From Numida meleagris (taxonomy: Eukaryota > Chordata > Aves > Galliformes > Numididae), in contig NC_034438.1 in assembly GCF_002078875.1 (NCBI RefSeq), forward strand, positions 18,128,587-18,192,586: a stretch of 64,000 nucleotides of DNA. Direction: 5' to 3'. Shown here piece after piece: positions 52,592-64,000 of this stretch; position 1 is the stretch's first letter, and every line of letters starts with the position of its first letter. The notes beneath the pieces are model-generated. The model was not told where the DNA came from, ran no database searches, and was given only the letters and a program-made list of their open reading frames with translations. The position numbers and the translations under genes were made by a program.

Positions 52592-52702
52592 GACCAGTTT
52601 AAGGCACAAGTAACCTCCAATCCAATCTATGCACAAGTTCCCATCAGCAGCGAGATTAAAAAGCAGTACAAGGAGAATGACTATGATGAGTCTGTATCCT
52701 AG
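52592..52702 (+). CDS. candidate 3'-terminal coding exon, cytoplasmic-tail-like
   Basis: Seen: a pyrimidine-rich run at about 52,570-52,585 leads to an AG at 52,590-52,591. An open frame of 36 codons follows directly and closes with TAG at 52,700-52,702. The peptide starts DQFKAQ, carries NPIY at residues 10-13, has a Lys/Glu-rich stretch and an acidic tyrosine segment (YKENDYDE), and ends SVS. The composition is hydrophilic with no membrane segment. An AATAAA lies about 440 bases downstream, at 53,140-53,145. Known: NPxY is a recognition motif for PTB-domain adaptors and for endocytosis in receptor tails. Inference: the last exon of a plus-strand membrane-protein gene whose earlier exons are far upstream or unrecognised. 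The frame is also open back to an ATG at 52,556, so a 48-codon small ORF is an alternative. I do not recognise the gene, and a chance ORF is not excluded. Confidence 0.42.
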   Translation, partial: DQFKAQVTSNPIYAQVPISSEIKKQYKENDYDESVS

Positions 52703-53139
52703 GCATGAGAAAAGCTTGCCAAAGACCGTGTCATGTTGCAGTGCTCTTAGAGTCATCATTTTATTGTACTTGATGTATAGCAATTCTCCATAAGAAAAAC
52801 TGGATGGTACTTTTGGATTTCATTTGTTTTCGTGTGAGATAGCAAGTTCAATGAATCATGCATTTGGGGATGTACTGAAACAACTAACAATTCTTCAGAT
52901 CAAATTTTACTAAGAATTTCAGTTGGAATGATTGAAAATATTTTCAAAATGAGTTATATGTCTCTACTTTAAAGCAATCAAATACATCTACACTAACTTT
53001 CTCAAAAGAAAAAGAATATTTTATAGAATATTTAAGTTCTCCACCCATTTGTAGGGACCAGATCAAAATGCCCCCTACTGAAATATTACTATTAATAGTA
53101 GTACATGATCCTTCATGGATTTATTTCACAAATAACATT

Positions 53140-53145
53140 AATAAA
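53140..53145 (+). promoter_or_regulatory. possible polyadenylation signal for the candidate terminal exon
   Basis: An AATAAA hexamer about 440 bp past the TAG at 52,700. The hexamer is common by chance in AT-rich DNA, so this matters only if the exon is real. Confidence 0.2.
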
Positions 53146-53491
53146 CCCAGACTTATAAAGTACAGCACCCCTGAAACAACAGATTAGTTTTAGAACATAC
53201 TGAAGGAATATCTGTAATTTAATTATTTTGGAAAACTAGTTCCTCTTTCCTATTTCTCCTCAAAGAGGTCAAGTTCGGTACACCTTCAATAGCATTTTCT
53301 TATCTCTAAGAGAAAAATGCCTCATCAATTCAATACAGACATATCTCTGTCAAACTATCTCACTCATTTTCCGTTAAGAATAAGGCATGATCTATTTTAT
53401 CCATCTATGTGTTCCGCTATGTGCACATGTCACTTGATACAGAATTCACCATGCAGAAGCATAAATCAAGGAAGACAGTGGCATTTCAGGA

Positions 53492-53526
53492 CAGGAAGAG
53501 GTGTCTTGGCCTAACACCTCTTCCTG
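53492..53526. other. perfect 13-bp inverted repeat, 9-nt loop
   Basis: CAGGAAGAGGTGT (53,492-53,504), loop CTTGGCCTA, then ACACCTCTTCCTG (53,514-53,526). It lies about 800 bp downstream of the candidate terminal exon. Confidence 0.9.
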
Positions 53527-54134
53527 ACTGCAGGTAGGCGAGCAATCTGGTAACTTCATCTGGAACAATTTTAGCCAGTTCAAATAAATACTGCCTTGAG
53601 GCTATTCTAACTTCTGCCAGGAACTGATTCATACATAGTAGGCTCTTGAATCTGGGTGATGGAATCATGATGAAAAGGGCCAAGTGTCAGTGTTTTTCAC
53701 AAAACAAGTGTTTTCTTCCAGACTTGATCTTCTTCCATTCCCTTTTGCAAAAGTGCTTCAAGCTCTGGAACAGCTATAGATAGAACTTCTTAATAGCACT
53801 GGAAAGGATTATTTTTTTGTTGTTGTTTAACCTGAAAGTATCTTTTTTTTTTTTTTTAATGAAAGACATCATTGAAATAAGTACAGTATTATAGGTAAAA
53901 GCTAAAACAAGAAGATACTCCAGTCACCAGCTTAGTAGCAGTGAAAACAATTTTCAAAACTTCAGAAATGTTTACAAAATGGAAGTTTGTATAGGTCTAG
54001 ACTTATTCCTGTAAAATAAACATTCCTAGGATTTACTACAGTTGTCACTTCTGGAATCTTTCCATTGGTAACTGCAATTAAGGAAGCATGTAAAAAGAAA
54101 TGAATTTTCTGAGGATTTTGGGCCTTTACTTGTG

Positions 54135-54292
54135 TGGATGCCCCATCCCTGGAGGCATTCAAGGCCAGGCTGGATGTGGCTCCAGGCAGCCTGGTCTAGT
54201 GGCTAGCAACCCTGCACACAGCAGGGATTTGAAACTAAATTATCTTTGAGGTCCTTTTCAACACAGGCCATTCTATGATTTGATGATGATAC
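54135..54292 (+). mobile_element. CR1 LINE 3' end
   Basis: The ORF2 end is readable as PSLEAFKARLDVAPGSLV followed by TAG at about 54,198. The 3' UTR includes AGGTCCTTTTCAACACAGGC and ends in a diverged tail, CATTCTATGATTTGATGATG. The copy is truncated to about 160 bp. Confidence 0.88.
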
Positions 54293-55037
54293 TCTGCCTG
54301 GAAATACTCAGTTCTGAGCACATTCATATATGGATGTGTCCAGGCAGACTCAGCACATCCATTTGCCAAAAGATGTTCTGCATTCCACTGGGTAAGTTTG
54401 TGGAAGTAATCACTCTGTAAATATCTAATTTCCACAGCTCAGTGGGATTGCCACAGACTGACTTGGGCAAGTATCAGCTGGTACAGAGGCAAATATCAGG
54501 TAGGCAGGTAATACAAGTTGCCAGTCACAGCCTTTACTGCAGATTGCAAGAGCCAGTCTTGCACATTGCAAGAGCAGCAGCTGCTGAGTAGAAAGGAGCA
54601 AGAGGAACAAGCTAATGGCCACTATATGGACTTTACTAAGTTGCCATGTAATGCTTGAAGTCTCACCTGTCCTGAATTTAGTAGATTCCAGAAACAACTA
54701 AGAAATTTAAGTCAAGAGTATAAAGTCTACAAAACAAGAAAGTTCCTTAAAGGCCAATGCATAGGACAGCTGTAATATCACAGAAATCTCTGTTTTTTTA
54801 CTTATCAAGAAAGTGGACATCTAGAGGAGCTAAGATCTAGCATGCACAGCCTTTTGGAAATAACTGCACAACTCAAGCAGGTTGTTATTGTATCTAAAAA
54901 GAAAGTTTATGCATATAAACGTGTACCTTCAGTGTCCCAATGTCTGCCCTGCTATTTAGACCTTCCTCAGTCATTCTCCAGGCTCTGGAAAAGCAAAACT
55001 GCCAAACTATATTAAACCCTTAGTAAATGACTAATTC

Positions 55038-55548
55038 ATGGGTCACCCTGAAAGTAATGCATCCTATTTATTTCCATGGACACTACAGCAGATACAAAGA
55101 GCACAATGACACTATTTGATAGAATAAATTCTCTGCTACAAAACACTCTTTTTCAACACAGTCACCAACATCAGTTGTGTGTTTTTGCCAGTGATGAACA
55201 GGAGACTTCATGCCATATTCTTAAAATTCTGCACCATCTGAGGTGACCCACTATCACTGTCACTTGTGCTGAAATGCACCACCCACCGCCTCATTGTGCT
55301 CACATCCACTCCTTGGGCTCCATAAACATAAGCAAGTGTCGATTAATGTCAACTGGTGCCATTTTTTCTTCACAGAGGAATTCAGTGAGACACCTTTGTT
55401 TCATACACACTTCTATGTCAGATGTCATTTTGTCAGACTGCCCCTCTGCTGCCATCTGTCACACAACAACAACATGATATGGAATACTGTGGGAAGGTTC
55501 ATCCTATACTGCCATACCACCAAGGCATTACTTTTGGAACAGCCCTCA
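55038..55548 (-). mobile_element. non-autonomous mariner (Galluhop-type), copy C
   Basis: The left end, GGTCACCCTGAAAGTAATGC, is a diverged form of the family terminus. The right end is GGCATTACTTTTGGAACAGC (about 55,524-55,543). Internal order matches copies A and B, with an additional loss of about 25 bp close to the right end. Overlapping plus-strand open frames at 55,274-55,551 are antisense chance frames. Confidence 0.83.
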
Positions 55549-56748
55549 TAGAAAGAGTGGCTGGCATGTAATGGGTGAACAGGATATCTTAACTGTTAAT
55601 AAGCGCTACCATTACTAACCTGTAAAATTTAGGTCACCTGGACAGTTGCAACAGTCTCAGCATGTTGGTATTGCCTTTCCCTTACTAGCCTTCCATAGTT
55701 AAGTTTAGTTGCCTGAGTGAAACATATGAAGATCTGATATTCAAATTGTAGTCTCCAAATTGTACAAAAATCTATTCTTTCCCAGGAAACACTGTCTGGG
55801 CAACATTCTATTAATTTTTACTCCTTTTGGATTGTCAGTAATGTTCCTTTGATTCTATGCAGAAAAAGCTATAGCCTCGAATTTGAATTCTCAGAAAGAT
55901 ATTTGTTGGAACCTTTCTGTTCTGGTTTCAACTGGAAACAAAATATCCACAGAAGCTGAAAATCAGCTTTGTTCTTGACACACCATTTACATTTGGTATT
56001 TTTCTCCTGTACTTGAAGGGCATATTTGTCATTACAACACTGCAGTGTTTCAATAAAATAGTATAAATGCTTTACCACATTTTTACATCCTATTTTTAAT
56101 TTTGGTGATTTTTTTTTTCAAGAGCTTTTGTTTAAAGAAATGAATTTTTAAAATATTGTTGAATACAACCTGGGAAAGAATGCATTTGCCATGTTCTCTT
56201 TCATGCAAAAGACCTGACTGAATACTTAAAGCAGTGATCATGAAAGACCACTTCCATATAAACCGGTTATAATTCTACATGTTTTAAACTAGTATTCCAG
56301 ATGCACTGAAGACAACACTAGGAAGTTATTGCTTCCCATTAAAGACACAGAAAAATATATACTTCTTTTGGAGGAAGAATACACAAAATTATGGTAACAG
56401 CATCAGTAACAGCAGTAATAGACATTTTGCATTTACTCTTGCTTATTTATATATGCCACAGAAAGTCTGAGTAACTAATAGATAGATTCAGTCCAGTATA
56501 TAAAATAACTTACAGCTTCTCAACATCTAGTGCTGCTCTGGATTTATCCTTTTTAATCAGTGTCTGATTTTGTCTCTTGATGGCTTGGGTAGAATCTAGG
56601 GCCTAATAACACGATTTGCAAAGTTCCCATTGGATTTAAATAAATCAAAGTGTATTAATTGCCAATCTGTGCATTGCCCCTTTAGAAAAAAAAATATATA
56701 TATATACCCTGTGTCATTGCTACGATTGTCTGTGTCTCAACCCATCAG

Positions 56749-56911
56749 GCGTTGTCAGCCCACCAGCTGTTAATCTAATCTTTCAAAGGAGTATTATCCT
56801 GGGCAACGCAGCCACAGGAAGGTTACCGGATTGGCTTGAAATTACACAGCTGCTCAGTGGTGGCTTCCCCTGTAGACAGTATTACACAAGGCACCTCTCA
56901 GGCACTGAAAG
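56749..56911 (+). other. candidate internal exon or conserved non-coding element
   Basis: A pyrimidine-rich stretch ending in CAG at 56,746-56,748 could be an acceptor, and GAAAG|GTAAGT at 56,907-56,917 is a near-consensus splice donor. One frame is open from 56,640 up to this donor, where its TAA stop is formed by the donor bases themselves; a second frame is open from 56,777 to about 56,990. Neither contains a convincing start codon. CpGs are retained at about 56,723, 56,751, 56,807 and 56,827, against a CpG-poor background, and the sequence is of high complexity. I do not recognise a protein in either frame. It could be a coding exon, a non-coding RNA exon, or an enhancer-like conserved element. 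Confidence 0.3.
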
Positions 56912-59154
56912 GTAAGTCATCCTTAGTCAAACTGAAGGTGAGGTCTTATACAGGACCACAGAAGAAGAACTGGAGAGGGGATAATACCTAGACTGATTGT
57001 TGTTATCCTAGACAAAAGCAAAGTCAATGAGTTTACCATACTGTTTATTAACAGGGGCAATAAGTAATGTTGGGGTCTTCTACCAATTTTTTCTTGAAGG
57101 AAATTCATATGAGCTAACAAAGGGAAACTGGTCCTACTGTACCACTGCTATTTACAGTCAGAAGGCAATTCTTCAAACAGTGCCCCAAGAGCTGTGATTT
57201 CAAGGAAAAATGAGTATGTTTCTGGTCGTATAAGACAGCCATAATGATATGAACCCGCATCGGTTAGGGTACTTTTGTAAACTTTTGTACGTAGACATAG
57301 TTATTTTTTGCAATCTTAAAATAACAGTGCTGTAAAACAAAGGAACTCTTTTTTTCCTTCCTCACATGGAAGCTGAAGGACACCTGGTAATATATACAGA
57401 GATGAAATGCAGTTTTACAAGTACTATTTCCCTGCTTCTGTTTAGCTTGGGAACAGTGTTGCATTTTCTTTAGCACTGCTGCAAGGAAATGAAAGTTGTT
57501 TACGTTGTTAGGAGATTATGTGCCAGTTATTCAAAGACTGTAAGTAGGAATGTTCATCTAAGTGTATTTTGAAAGGTGCAGGTTTTGGATGCCACAGAAA
57601 TGATGCAGCCATCTATCTAAATTGTGAATACAGACTGATCACAGCAGGAGCAGAATAAACATTTTTAAATTGCTCTCATTTTGCATTTTGACAATGGACT
57701 GACAGCTCTGCACAAATGCCATGAGCTAATATGTACTCACAGGAAGCTCAAGAAGCATGGGAGTTTACTGAGCAGCTTGTGTATCTCTTTCCCATGCAAT
57801 TGTGAAAAGAACAGTAACACCTACAGGGAGGGAGGATGGTGAATGAATGGGGACTCAGAGAGAACAAGGGATGGTACAGCTGCACAGGCTGTTAACAGGA
57901 ACAGTGCAATGCCTGTGATGGTGATCATGCGATGTGGTGATGCGCAGGTTGGCTAAGCAGTCCTTTCCCCACCCACCACTCCTCAAACCATACTAACCTA
58001 TACTGAAGTTGCTGCCACTCCTGATTATTATCCCCACTCCTTCATAACAGGAGTAAAAATGTCTTAGGATTTGAAAAGGTATACTCTGTACAGCTGCTTC
58101 TACCAGAGAATTCTAAAATGTTTCCTCCTCCTTCCTGTAAGCATCTAACTACCATCTATAGAGAAACATTATCATATCTAGCCACGTATTCTCCCATACC
58201 TTCCAGAGGTGTAAAGAAGAAACTGGATGGAAATGCTTCATCTTAGGGAAAAAGGTTTTGATTTTCTTTTCACGCATTCCAATAGCTAGACACTGCTATA
58301 GCATTTTTTAAATTAAATGGTCTCTAGTTCCCCATTTGATAACTGTGTCTTTGTTGCCCTAAACAAAGCATCTGAATATGCCAGTTTCTATATGTTTCCT
58401 TCATGAGCTAGCACCTCCTAGATTGTCTCTTTCATATCCATGCATGTCAATGCATGGCATATGTAACAATCAAAACACAATTACTGTGATGAAGAGATTT
58501 CAAAACTTTTGGCAGGAAGCTACAGGAACAGGAATATAAAGCCTGACAAAATAGCTCTATGCTATGCAGAAAGGAGATACTTTTAAAGAGGTGTTTGAAA
58601 ATCAGCCTATCACTTTCCAGGTAGGAAGGAAAACAAGTGTGAGCATCAGATGTTTGTGGGTGAAAATGATGTCTTTTATAAAGCTGTAATCTCGTGTAAT
58701 GTCAAAGTAATTAAATGTGTAAATGACATCATGTCTACCTCAGCACATTTTCACTCCAAAAGTTGACAAAATCAGGAGGCAGCTGAGTTCCAAACTGAGT
58801 TGGCAGTATGAAGTAAAAATATTTGTAAATAAGCCTGGTCCATTTTTTTGCCTAGTAGGTGACTGTCTTACAAGCTGTTCTAACAAACAAGTGATATTGA
58901 TGAAACTTCCACAAACCAAAATGCAAGATAAGAGCTTTCCCAGAGCAACTTTCCAGACAGCCAGTCAAGCAACGCAGTTTCTCCGCACCTGCATGGTTAC
59001 TGTGATGTTCGTACACAAGCCCACATTAGAAAATTATACAAAACATCAGTGTGTCTTCCCAACTGAAATTTTAAGCCTGAGTAGACATAAATCAATTCTG
59101 ACTTTTACAGCTGTACAGCAAGCTCTCTCACTTTTCTTTGGGCTGGGTTTTTTT

Positions 59155-59282
59155 GGTTGGTTGGTTGGTTAGTTTTTGTTTTTTTCTTGTTTTTGCTAGG
59201 CAGCACCAACTGTTTAAGTTACACATATATATGAAAATATATTTATATGCATATATATATAACAAACACACACATATATATT
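59155..59282. repeat. microsatellite cluster: (GGTT)4, T-rich and AT/CA-rich runs
   Basis: (GGTT)4 lies at 59,155-59,170. A T-rich run follows, then interrupted (AT)n and (CA)n stretches at 59,221-59,282. The long plus-strand frame ending at 59,172 runs into this repeat and has no recognisable domain. Confidence 0.9.
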
Positions 59283-61012
59283 AGCTTTTGTACAATATTT
59301 AGAGGCTAAAAACAATAATGAAATGCTTAGTTGTACCTTTTTTATTGACACAGCCTTCCTGTTCTTATGACTAGTTTCCTCTAAGGAAAATGTGACATGT
59401 TGGATGATTTCCCATTTTCTATTCAAAGAGGAAGTATACAGGCCAACCGACATTTGACTTCTCTGCTAATCTTTAGCTACCAAAGAACACCTGCAGCCTA
59501 ACAGTTTGTTCTGCTGCCTAAGGTCTGTAATAATCAAAATACATTGTTCAACAAAGGGAAAAGTTGACATTACACCACCTGGGAATAAAATAATTTCTAA
59601 TTTATATGTAGCAGCACAAAAAAAGGCGCACAGTGCAGATTCATGCAAAGCAAAGACAAGTAACCATTTAGAATCATGTGTGAAAAGTCTAGTTCTTCCT
59701 AACCTAGGAAAATAGAAGGGGTGAAAAAAATAAAGGACTCCACATTCTGCTTTCGTTACAGTCACAGCAACATGCTACTGCTGCAACCTCTGTGAGACAT
59801 GTGGGATGGAATGGAATCTCCCTCCCACTTTGTACTGCACCACTCTATTGTGTAGTGTTACGCATGTTTAACTTTCTGATACAATGCAATGGCTTTCGTA
59901 TGATCAAATTGCAAATAAATACAGGGAACAGATCCAGGTACCTAGAAATTCCCAGGACACCTCCACAGATAATTCCATGCTTCAGAGAAGGCATTCACAA
60001 GCTTTCTGGCAGACATAGATCCCTGGAGATACCTGTAATGTAAATTAATACATGCTGATATTACGCATTTCACAGCAGCAGCTGACCACATTCCACAATA
60101 GGAATGTCCCTAGACCGTGTATTTACAGTACTACATGTCAATTTAATACCCACTGATGTCATGTTTATTCCTCATAGGTTATCAATTTCGTAATATCCAA
60201 CATCAACCATCAATGGGTTTTCTATCATACTTTACAAACAGTAGACAGGGAACTTCCATTATTTTTTTTTTCATCTTGACTATCACAGTTCCTACTATGA
60301 ATTCATTTCACCACTGTTGGATTTTTCTCACAGTTTGAGTCATATTTTATATATACATAATGTACTGAATTATTGTAGAATATCAGCACCTGAATGAAAC
60401 ATTACTCTGAAAGAATCACTTTTACTGTCTAAATATCATGCATGATCAGAATTATACTATAACAAGAAGCAAAAGAGAATCAACACCTCCAAAGAGTCTA
60501 AAATGCCTTTTGAAGTGCTGAACATTTAGAGTACATCCTAATCATAGGGGAGCTGGTTATGAGCAAAACAACTGCTTGTTGTATATTATGGTTTAATTTG
60601 TTTTCCCTTCATGTTTTACCATATGAATACACTGATTTATTGTACAAGCATCCCTTCTGCTATTTTTCTGCATCTATACCAAACTATGCATTACTTCTTT
60701 GAATCTGTGCTGAAGACATCTTACCACTCTCAAATATGGGAAGGGAATATTGAGAAAGTTCCTTCAGAGAGATGTTTCACCAGAGAAAGAAATGCATGTT
60801 TGTCTGCTGGAAAAGACAGCTGGGATTCAAATATGACTTCACAAGAAAAGTGGTGACATTTTCACTATTAGGCAACACAGAGAAAGAGTGAAACATTATC
60901 AAGGTTGTGTCATTTGCAATTAGATGGTGCACAAAGGCTGATTAGATGAAGATGTGGATGTAAATGGAAGAAAAATGTCATTTGGCCCAAGGCCCTGTCA
61001 TTCAGGGCAAGG

Positions 61013-61072
61013 ATCACAATAAATTTAATACCAATAATATATATATATATATAGAATATCACAATAAATTTA
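61013..61072. repeat. (AT)n microsatellite flanked by a 15-bp direct repeat
   Basis: ATCACAATAAATTTA occurs at 61,013-61,027 and again at 61,058-61,072, with an (AT)n run at 61,035-61,052 between. Confidence 0.9.
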
Positions 61073-61734
61073 AATTTAATTTCAGAAAACTGACTTGGTT
61101 GAAGCTAACTGAGCAAATGCAAATTGGTAAGGTTTGTTCTTATTCCTCCTCTGCCATCATGTCCTTGCATGACCCTAAGCAACTCTGTATCCTCTTGCCT
61201 CAAGTTACCCACTCTGAAAAGGAAGAAGAAGGATATTGGCTTTATTTGAGTGGGTTTCACAACAAGTAACATCGTTTTCAGAAAGACTTCATGTTGAAGA
61301 AAATTGCCCAGGCACTTTCTACATGCAGACAAAAGACAGCTAAGGACTTGCAAAGAGTGTTATGTCCTATCCAAAGGCAGTTATATGTCAAGTGCAGAAG
61401 GACTGTCTCTCCTAAAAGACCTAGCCTATGCCTCTCCAGTGACTGAGAGCCTAGATGACAATTTAAAGCATACATATGATAGAGGATGATGAGTTAAATT
61501 TGTCAGGAACTGAAACTGAGACACATATTCCCTTGTAATATATATATGCCAATAGCTCTTCAGTACAAGTGTTTTTAATGCACCAACCATGTATACTTTA
61601 GATGAAGTGTTCTCATCTTAAATATTGAATCTTAACAGCAGTGAGGGATTCAAATATATCTCATACTGGTCTCTCTGTTTCAGTACTGCCCGTAGCATTA
61701 TCTAGTTTGCTTTTTGTCACTGTAATCTCATATG

Positions 61735-62012
61735 ATTGCACCCTCAGTAAGTTTAGAGATGACACCAAGTTGTCAGGAAGTGTTGACCTGCCTGAGGATT
61801 CAGTTCAACAAGACCAAGTGCTGGGTCCTGCATTTTGGCCACAACCCCAGGCAACGCAACAGGCATGAGGCAGATTGACTGGAAGATGGTATGGAAGGAA
61901 TGGACCTAGGGGTATTGGCCGATGCCCAGCAAAATATGAGCCCCCAGTGTGCCCAGGCAGGCAAGAAGGCCAAGGGCATCCTGGCTAGTATCAGAAATAG
62001 TGTTGCCTCTGT
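61735..62012 (+). mobile_element. CR1 LINE internal fragment (RT region), lacking its 3' end
   Basis: It begins with the RT catalytic box region, readable as KFRDDTKLSGSV, then jumps to the VLHFGHNP block. An internal deletion lies between them. It continues through [20 protein letters not shown] and stops at about 62,012 without ORF2 end or tail. Loss of the 3' end is unusual for CR1 insertions, which are normally 5'-truncated; later deletion is the likely cause. Confidence 0.85.
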
Positions 62013-63906
62013 GTTGTTATTGGGAAACTCTAGGTACATGAAAAAAGGAAATAATAAACAATTTAAATGATATTCCACTCCAATTTAAACCTCTCAGTAA
62101 TTTAAAAAAAATATAAGCAGTTGTACTCTAAAAGGACTAAAATAAGCCTCAAAAAATTCTTTGAGGTGACATTTAATTGCATAGCACATACTTTTCAATA
62201 TCAATGACCCTGTAGCCACTGTTATACGCTCTCATTTTTGTTGCAAACTGTGAGAAGGAAATGAAGGCTCTCTGCACAACAGCTTCATATTAACAAAGAA
62301 ATGTGATGGAACTAAACACTCCTCTCTGGAACAGCTAGAACATGTCTGCATTGCCAGTGACATCATTTCAAAGCAACTTTGTAAGAGTCAAGCTTAAATA
62401 AGTCCTAACACTTTTGAAAGACAGATCCATTTGCACGGCAAGTGCCTTCTGTTTTGCACAATAATCTGTTAGATATTATAAAAGTGATCGGGGTATAATA
62501 CAGCAAATAATGAAGAGATTATTGGTAAAGATGGCGAATATTTTGAAGAATTTCAAAATAAGATTTTCAAATACACTGCTATAGGACAACTCACAAAGAA
62601 ATATCTGGGGACTTTGGGATTCTTTTTCAGAATCTGCAGTATCTCTAAATTAAAAAAGGGTGAGGGGAGGTGTTCCAAAGACTCTGGACCACCTCCTTAA
62701 TAACATCAGGAAATCTCTGAAGAAGAAAATATGAGTTCACTCTTTTCTTCCTTAAATGCTCCAAATGCAAGAATGACAGGAATCACAGGGACATACACAG
62801 AAGACATGGAAAAAAAAGGTGATGTTGTGATGATAGGTATTCTGAGCTTACTTTTCAGTCTGCCTTTGTGAAGGAAAACTTCTGGCTGCAAAGAGAACTT
62901 CTTTTTTATTAAGCTGAGATAGGTCAAGACAGCATAACCAGCCCCACTGAACAGAAGCTAAAGACAACAAAATATAAATAAGAAATACAGCACAAGTTTA
63001 CAGAAAGGTTAACTGTCCATTCTGAAAGACTAAGCAAAAAGAGACACATGAGTTGCAGGTAAATCAGAAAATAAATTCCAGTTAGATATACAGAAAAGCA
63101 ATATTCCAGCGAGAATTTCCATCCCTGGTTATTTTTAAATCTCAATAAAAAACAGATCTCTGTAACTGGATTTAACTTGGAAAATATCCCTGCTTTAGTA
63201 GTATACGTGGTATTTTAGCAGTAGAACCTTATCCAAAGGAAAGCAACACTTAAATATATTCTATGTCATACAAAATAAAAGCAGCGCATATGACAGGAGG
63301 ACAGAAAAGGTAATTCAGAGTTTCCTCTTGCTCATCAGGAATATATATATATAAACATATATCTCTGTACAAAATTACTGACAACAAAAAAAAAAAATTG
63401 GATGCAAAAAAAATCACCAGTGATTTTTCTCTCCTACTTGAGTGAGCAAATAAATATTTTTGCATGATTTACATGACATACTACATAATTTATGACAGTT
63501 CTTTCAGTGCCTGTGAAGGTGAAGATACTCTTGTACAATTGTATTTCATAACTACTCTCAGACCCAAAAGAGCTTGCTATATACCTCAAATAAAAGAATG
63601 AGCAAGAGCTGAAGCAGAAAGGGACATTTAGTGTCTGAATTTTTGAAACATTGGTTTCTATGATGACAGATGCTTTTTTTTTCTAACGGCTGCACACACT
63701 GGACTTCAAGAATTTGAAATAAAAAGAAAAAATAATAGGAGAAATTCTGGCAATGGGAAAGGAAATGTATAAGTGAGAAATGTTCTTTTTCTATCATGGA
63801 TTTGAAACTATATTGGAAAAGGAATTTTTATTTTTTTTAAAGACATTTCTTGCTCAATGGAACCAATCCTAGAAAAATTCCAGTTTAAGAAAAAAAGAGG
63901 AATATA
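62013..63906. other. unique AT-rich non-coding sequence
   Basis: Short frames only, with an (AT)n run near 63.34 kb. Nothing recognisable before the CR1 at the right edge. Confidence 0.6.
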
Positions 63907-64000
63907 GATAGAATCATAGAATCATAGAATCATAGAATGGCTTGGGTTGAAAAGGACCTCAAAGATCATCGAGTCTCAACCCCCCTGCCAAGTGCAGGGT
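63907..64000 (-). mobile_element. CR1 LINE 3' end, continues past the window
   Basis: Four units of the 8-bp tail repeat (AGAATCAT) are followed by GGCTTGGGTTGAAAAGGACC and TCAAAGATCATCGAGTC. This is the complement of a CR1 3' UTR. The element is cut by the window edge; its ORF2 part should lie to the right. Confidence 0.93.

Larger units (their letters stand above)
56912..61734. other. unique AT-rich non-coding sequence
   Basis: Holds the microsatellites at 59.2 and 61.0 kb. The plus frame at 58,723-59,172 (149 codons) is the longest outside repeats, except for the 159-codon frame at 44.8 kb, but has no recognisable domain and ends in a microsatellite, so I do not call it a gene. Confidence 0.55.

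Noticed and set aside
58723..59172. 149-codon plus-strand open frame
   Set aside because: No recognisable domain, and the C-terminus is encoded by a (GGTT)n microsatellite. Likely chance.

Overview
The window is vertebrate nuclear DNA, almost certainly from a bird and probably a galliform (chicken-like). The main evidence is the repeat content. There are at least ten CR1 LINE fragments, several ending in the avian 8-bp tail repeat (ATTCTATG or its complement). There is a family of internally deleted mariner elements of the chicken Galluhop type, and a hAT/Charlie-like element with one of those mariners nested inside it. No bacterial gene organisation, rRNA, tRNA gene or CRISPR array is visible. 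The host sequence between repeats is AT-rich, CpG-poor and full of stops in all frames, as expected of a large intron or intergenic region.

Layout. 1-8.66 kb is unique AT-rich DNA. 8.66-8.80 kb is a young CR1 3' end (+). 14.16-14.75 kb is a deleted mariner. 16.28-16.50 kb is a 222-bp purine tract. 17.09-17.15 kb is a scrap of a CR1 3' end. 17.85-19.19 kb is a 1.3-kb CR1 (-) with degenerate reverse transcriptase. 22.58-24.50 kb is a CR1 (-) that keeps relics of ORF1, endonuclease and the RT start but has lost its RT core; a younger CR1 (-) abuts it at 24.51-25.27 kb. 29.69-30.37 kb is an older GC-rich CR1 (+). 33.95-35.32 kb is the hAT element with terminal inverted repeats, a probable 8-bp target duplication and a nested mariner. 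37.50-37.64 kb is an ancient CR1 scrap. 47.94-48.99 kb is a mariner transposase pseudogene. 54.14-54.29, 61.74-62.01 and 63.91-64.00 kb are further CR1 pieces, and 55.04-55.55 kb is a third deleted mariner.

Host genes. I recognise no complete gene. The best coding candidate is a small plus-strand terminal exon at 52,592-52,702: a good splice acceptor followed by 36 codons and a stop, reading like a cytoplasmic tail with an NPxY motif. I cannot name its parent gene. A second candidate, about 56,749-56,911, stays open up to a consensus splice donor and keeps several CpGs; it could be an exon or a conserved non-coding element. Everything else is best treated as non-coding until transcript or alignment data say otherwise. 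Most open frames longer than 60 codons here are chance frames or lie within repeats.
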